Positions 60,985 through 64,000 of a DNA stretch of 64,000 nt are shown here, in pieces. The translations under genes were made by a program, and so were the position numbers. The DNA comes from Streptomyces sp. WAC05374 (GTDB taxonomy: Bacteria > Actinomycetota > Actinomycetes > Streptomycetales > Streptomycetaceae), in assembly GCF_004353505.1 (NCBI RefSeq), contig NZ_SMNQ01000004.1, forward strand, positions 363,196-427,195, written 5' to 3'. The notes under the pieces are model-generated. The model worked only from the letters and a program-made list of their open reading frames with translations, was not told the DNA's origin and searched no databases. Every line of letters starts with the position of its first letter. The stretch's first letter is position 1.

Positions 60985-62151
60985 ATGGATCCCCGTACGC
61001 TCACCCCCGCCCTGCGCGTCCTGCGCGTCTGCCTGCACCTGCTCGTGGCGGGGCTGCTGGTGCTGGCCGCCCTCCGGGACGGCACGGCGGCCGCCGTCGC
61101 CGCCGCCGCCGTGACGGGCGCGGTGTACGCGGTGGGCTCGGCCCTGCGCGCCGTGCGGGAGTCCCGGTCCGCCGCCGCCCTGTGGCTGGGCGCCCTGTCG
61201 GCGGCCTGGCTCGTGCTGCTGGCCGTGACGCCCGACGGGCTGTGGCTGGCCTTCCCGCTGTACTTCCTGCACCTGCACCTGCTGCCCGCGCGCTGGTCGC
61301 TGCCGGCCGTCGCCGGGACGGCGGGCGCGGCGATCATGTCGTACGTACGCCATGGCGCACCGCTCAACCCGGGCGCGGTCATCGGTCCGCTGCTGGGCGC
61401 CGCTGTCGCCGTGGCGACCGTCCTCGGGTACCAGGCGCTGTACCGGGAGAGCGAGCGGCACCGGCGGCTGGTGGAGGAGCTGACGTCCACGCGGGCGGAG
61501 CTGGCCGCGGCCGAGCGGCACGCGGGCACGCTGGCCGAGCGGGAGCGCCTGGCGCGGGAGATCCACGACACGCTGGCGCAGGGCCTGTCGTCGATCCAGC
61601 TCCTGCTGCGGGCCGCCGAGCGCGCCCTGCCGGACGGCTCCCCGGAGGCGGCCGGGCACATCGAGCGGGCCCGGCGGACGGCCCAGGACAACCTGGCGGA
61701 GGCGCGGCGTTTCGTCCGGGCGCTGACGCCGGCCGATCTGGCGCGCGGTTCGCTGGCGGCGGCGCTGGAGCGGCTGTGCGACCCGGCCGGTGAGGGTCCG
61801 CGGGTGCGGTTCTCGCTGAGCGGCACGCCGGTCGCGCTGCCCACGCCGTACGAGGTGGCGCTGTTGCGGATCGCCCAGTCCGCGCTCGCCAACACGGTGC
61901 GGCACGCGGGCGCGGGGCGGGCCGAGATCACGCTCACCTTCATGGACGCGTCGGTGACGCTGGACGTGGTGGACGACGGCGAGGGCTTCGATCCGCGCTC
62001 GTGCACGGCTTCCCCGGGAGGCGGGTTCGGGCTTCCGGCGATGCGCTCGCGGGCGGAGTCGCTGGGTGGCACGTTCACCGTCGAGTCGTCGCCCGGCCAG
62101 GGCACGGCGGTCGCCGTGTCCCTCCCGCTGCCCGCCGAGGGGGCCGCATGA
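60985..62151 (+). CDS. Sensor histidine kinase, HisKA_3 class
   Basis: This 388-residue kinase has about five or six hydrophobic helices in residues 10-150, a short coiled coil (about 155-185), a phosphorylation site at His194 in AREIHDTLAQGLSS, and an HATPase domain to the C-terminus (DDGEGFDPR, GFGLPAMRSRAESLGG). It lacks an extracellular sensor domain. Its stop overlaps the response regulator start (ATGA). No ribosome site is clear; TACCCT nine bases before the ATG could be a -10 of a near-leaderless mRNA. It diverges from the ABC exporter and probably regulates it. Confidence 0.93.
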   Translation: MDPRTLTPALRVLRVCLHLLVAGLLVLAALRDGTAAAVAAAAVTGAVYAVGSALRAVRESRSAAALWLGALSAAWLVLLAVTPDGLWLAFPLYFLHLHLLPARWSLPAVAGTAGAAIMSYVRHGAPLNPGAVIGPLLGAAVAVATVLGYQALYRESERHRRLVEELTSTRAELAAAERHAGTLAERERLAREIHDTLAQGLSSIQLLLRAAERALPDGSPEAAGHIERARRTAQDNLAEARRFVRALTPADLARGSLAAALERLCDPAGEGPRVRFSLSGTPVALPTPYEVALLRIAQSALANTVRHAGAGRAEITLTFMDASVTLDVVDDGEGFDPRSCTASPGGGFGLPAMRSRAESLGGTFTVESSPGQGTAVAVSLPLPAEGAA

Positions 62152-62768
62152 CCATCCGTCTGCTGCTCGCCGACGACCATCCCGTGGTGCGCGCGGGGCT
62201 GCGTGCCGTCCTCGACACCGAGCCGGACTTCACCGTGGTCGCGGAGGCCGCCACGGCGGAGCGCGCGGTGGAGCTGGCGCACGGGGTGGACGTCGTCCTG
62301 ATGGACCTCCAGTTCGGCGGCGGCATGCACGGCTCGGAGGCGACGGCCGCCATCACCGCCCGTGACGCGGCGCCCCGGGTGCTGGTGCTGACGACGTACG
62401 ACACGGACGCCGACATCCTGGCGGCCGTCGAGGCGGGGGCGAGCGGCTACCTGCTCAAGGACGCGCCGCCCGACGAGCTGGCGGCGGCGGTCCGCACGGC
62501 GGCGGCCGGCCGGTCCGCGCTCGCCCCGGCCGTGGCGCACCGCCTGATGGACCGGATGCGGACCCCCGCCCAGGCGCTGACCAAGCGGGAGCTGGAGGTG
62601 CTGCAACTGGTCGGCGAGGGCCTGTCCAACCTCCAGATCAGCAAGCGGCTCTTCCTCAGCCAGGCGACGGTGAAGTCGCACCTGGTGCACGTCTTCGCCA
62701 AGCTGGGCGTCGACTCGCGGACGGCGGCGGTGGCGGCGGCCACCGCCCGCCGCCTGATCCGCCGTTAG
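62148..62768 (+). CDS. NarL/LuxR-type response regulator
   Basis: This 206-residue regulator has receiver Asp53 in VDVVLMDLQFGGG, with switch Thr and Lys in LVLTTYDTD and LLKDA, and a C-terminal LuxR HTH (about 143-205: LTKRELEVLQLVGEGLSNLQI). It is coupled to the kinase by a 4-base overlap. Likely targets include the divergent LolD/FtsX-type exporter. Confidence 0.93.
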   Translation: MTIRLLLADDHPVVRAGLRAVLDTEPDFTVVAEAATAERAVELAHGVDVVLMDLQFGGGMHGSEATAAITARDAAPRVLVLTTYDTDADILAAVEAGASGYLLKDAPPDELAAAVRTAAAGRSALAPAVAHRLMDRMRTPAQALTKRELEVLQLVGEGLSNLQISKRLFLSQATVKSHLVHVFAKLGVDSRTAAVAAATARRLIRR

Positions 62769-62774
62769 CCGCCC

Positions 62775-63092
62775 TCAGCCGCCGCGGTGCGGTTCGCCGA
62801 ACAGCTCCACCGCGTGGCGTACGCCGGTGAGGGCGCCGCCGAGTGCGCTCACCGAACCGATCGCCCCCGCTATGAGCAGCAGCGACCGGCGCAGCCGGCG
62901 CACCTCGGGGACGCCGGTGAGGGTCATCGCCGCGAGCGCGGCCAGTTCGTCCTCGGCGATGCCCCGGTCGGCGAAGTCGGCCGGGTGGCCGGCCAGTTCC
63001 CTGCGGAGGCGGGAGACGGCGGCGCGCAGCTCCGTCACCCTCGGGTCCTCGCCGCTGCCGGCCACGCGCCTCTGTCCCATGCTTCGCAACAA
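62775..63092 (-). CDS. Small membrane protein of unknown function
   Basis: This 105-residue protein has a charged N-terminal half rich in arginine (about 15-45, possibly a helix) and one hydrophobic segment near 68-90 (SLLLIAGAIGSVSALGGALTG). No family recognised. TTG 63092 has GGGAG five or six bases upstream; an ATG 12 bases further in (63080) is the alternative. It converges on the response regulator, six bases away. Confidence 0.6.
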   Translation of the reverse strand: MLRSMGQRRVAGSGEDPRVTELRAAVSRLRRELAGHPADFADRGIAEDELAALAAMTLTGVPEVRRLRRSLLLIAGAIGSVSALGGALTGVRHAVELFGEPHRGG

Positions 63093-63185
63093 AAGCTCTC
63101 CCGCCCCTCGCCCGCACTACGTTGTGCGCCCGTCCCTGTACTTAACGCCATGGCGGGCGGGGAGCGCCACTCCTCTGACGAAAAC

Positions 63186-64000
63186 TCAGGAGGTGGCTTC
63201 CGGGGCGATCGCGTTGCGCCACACGGTCACGTCGATCGTGACGTAGTGGCTGGGGTCGGACTCCGGTGACTTCCCCTGGTAGGTCACCAGGCCGACGTGC
63301 CCGCCGTTGGTCAGCACACAGAGCTGGGAGCCCTTGGACAGGGAGTCGAGGTCGACCCGGTCGGCATAGCGGGTCTCGGTGCGGCAGGTGTCCAGGTCGC
63401 CCTTCTGGCCGGTGCGCAGCAGGATGAGCCGCCCGTCCTCGACGTAGATCTTCTCCAGGTTCCAGTCGTAGCCGACGTCCACGTTGGCGTCGTCGCCGAG
63501 CGGCTTGACGGGGTCGTCGGCGAGCGTCAGGTGGTAGCCGTCGGTCAGGTCGATGCCCTGGTAGGTGGCGGGCGCCGGGTCGGCGACCGGCTCCGGGGGC
63601 GCCTGGGAGGAGGAGCCGGGCGCCGGGGTGGTGCCGGCCTGCTCGCCGTCCGCCGGGGCCTCCTCCTCCGGCGTGGGGTCACCGGAGGCCGGGGCACCGC
63701 TGCTTGCCCGGTCGCCGCTCTTGGCGCTGCCGCCGCCCTTGCCGTCGTCGCCGGACATCAGGGCGTACACCCCGCCGCCGGCGAGTCCGGCGACCAGGAG
63801 TGCGGCGGTGAGGGCGAGCAGGACGTTCCGCTTGGTCTTCTTCCTGGGGGCCGCGGCGGGCACGGGGCCGGTGACCGGGCTCGGCCCGGCGTAGGGCGGC
63901 GGGGTGGTGTGGGCCTGGGCAGGGGCCTGGGGGTAGCCGTACGCGGGGGTGGGCGCGGGCGGCTGCGGGTGCTGGGGCTGGTGTGCCTGCTGGGGGTGGG
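63186..64000 (-). CDS. Single-pass membrane protein with Pro/Gln-rich N-terminus, 5' truncated
   Basis: The gene runs off the right edge; the frame is open to base 64000, so its start lies outside. The visible 271 codons begin with a proline/glutamine/tyrosine-rich cytoplasmic segment (QPQHPQPPAPTPAYGYPQ), then KKTKRN before a membrane helix (VLLALTAALLVAGLAGGGVYAL). A disordered acidic/proline-rich stalk follows, then an extracellular domain of about 125 residues with two cysteines (YQGIDLTDGYHLTLADD, then SQLCVLTNGGHVGL). Streptomycetes have many such proteins, often beside serine/threonine kinases; the function is unknown. An internal GTG at 63863 is not a convincing start. Confidence 0.75.
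   Translation of the reverse strand, partial: HPQQAHQPQHPQPPAPTPAYGYPQAPAQAHTTPPPYAGPSPVTGPVPAAAPRKKTKRNVLLALTAALLVAGLAGGGVYALMSGDDGKGGGSAKSGDRASSGAPASGDPTPEEEAPADGEQAGTTPAPGSSSQAPPEPVADPAPATYQGIDLTDGYHLTLADDPVKPLGDDANVDVGYDWNLEKIYVEDGRLILLRTGQKGDLDTCRTETRYADRVDLDSLSKGSQLCVLTNGGHVGLVTYQGKSPESDPSHYVTIDVTVWRNAIAPEATS

Noticed and set aside
63186..63863. Start of the last gene at the internal GTG 63863
   Set aside because: The frame continues to the window edge with a Pro/Gln/Tyr-rich sequence typical of this protein type, so the true start lies outside.

Overview
The window is chromosomal DNA from an actinomycete, almost certainly a Streptomyces. GC content is very high, GTG and TTG starts are frequent, ribosome sites are of the GGAGG type, and the gene families (MmyB-type regulators, F420-dependent oxidoreductases, ROK kinase, AllR) are typical of that genus. 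I see no phage, plasmid, insertion sequence, CRISPR array, rRNA or tRNA. About 60 genes are packed tightly, often with 4-base stop/start overlaps. The content is mostly catabolic and regulatory.

Layout. (1) 1-5.5 kb: the end of a sirtuin gene, an MmyB-type regulator diverging from a secreted von Willebrand A protein, and a DNA alkylation repair pair (Ada-AlkA fusion and Ogt). (2) 5.7-14.2 kb: a P450, a macro-domain protein overlapping a CrtI/PYROXD2-like flavoprotein, an inositol monophosphatase-like enzyme, a gamma-glutamyltransferase-like protein, a lipoate ligase family protein and a secreted GH5 enzyme. (3) 14.2-21.9 kb: an amidase, then a five-gene operon on the minus strand (beta-ureidopropionase, omega-aminotransferase, dihydropyrimidinase, an F420-type LLM oxidoreductase and an NCS1 permease) that looks like reductive pyrimidine breakdown. 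(4) 22-26.7 kb: small accessory genes, including an XRE regulator and a methionine aminopeptidase that diverge from a shared palindromic promoter. (5) 26.7-31.6 kb: an NCS2 purine-type permease, an amidohydrolase and a TauE-type exporter translated as one overlapping unit behind a strong promoter with an 18-bp palindrome, next to a LacI-type regulator. (6) 31.7-42 kb: envelope and housekeeping genes (a second gamma-glutamyltransferase, an L,D-transpeptidase lipoprotein, a secreted S15-type hydrolase, exonuclease III, a metallo-hydrolase, a fused PcaD-PcaC protein). (7) 42-49.9 kb: a ROK kinase, a sugar ABC transporter with two tandem binding proteins, a GntR regulator and an inositol 2-dehydrogenase, with a shared promoter/operator module. 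(8) 50-55.4 kb: a second P450, a two-component system, and small or general metabolic genes. (9) 55.4-59.1 kb: allantoicase, allantoinase and the IclR-type regulator AllR. (10) 59.1-64 kb: a LolD/FtsX-type ABC exporter divergent from a second two-component system, a small membrane protein and a truncated proline/glutamine-rich membrane protein.

The main theme is nitrogen salvage: pyrimidines (15.6-21.8 kb), a purine-like base (26.9-30.5 kb) and allantoin (55.4-59 kb). Each of these loci has a recognisable promoter with an inverted repeat at the predicted transcription start, which suggests repression by dedicated regulators. A separate carbon-uptake locus at 42-50 kb is probably for inositol or a related polyol. 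All functions are read from sequence and family knowledge; nothing was searched or computed.
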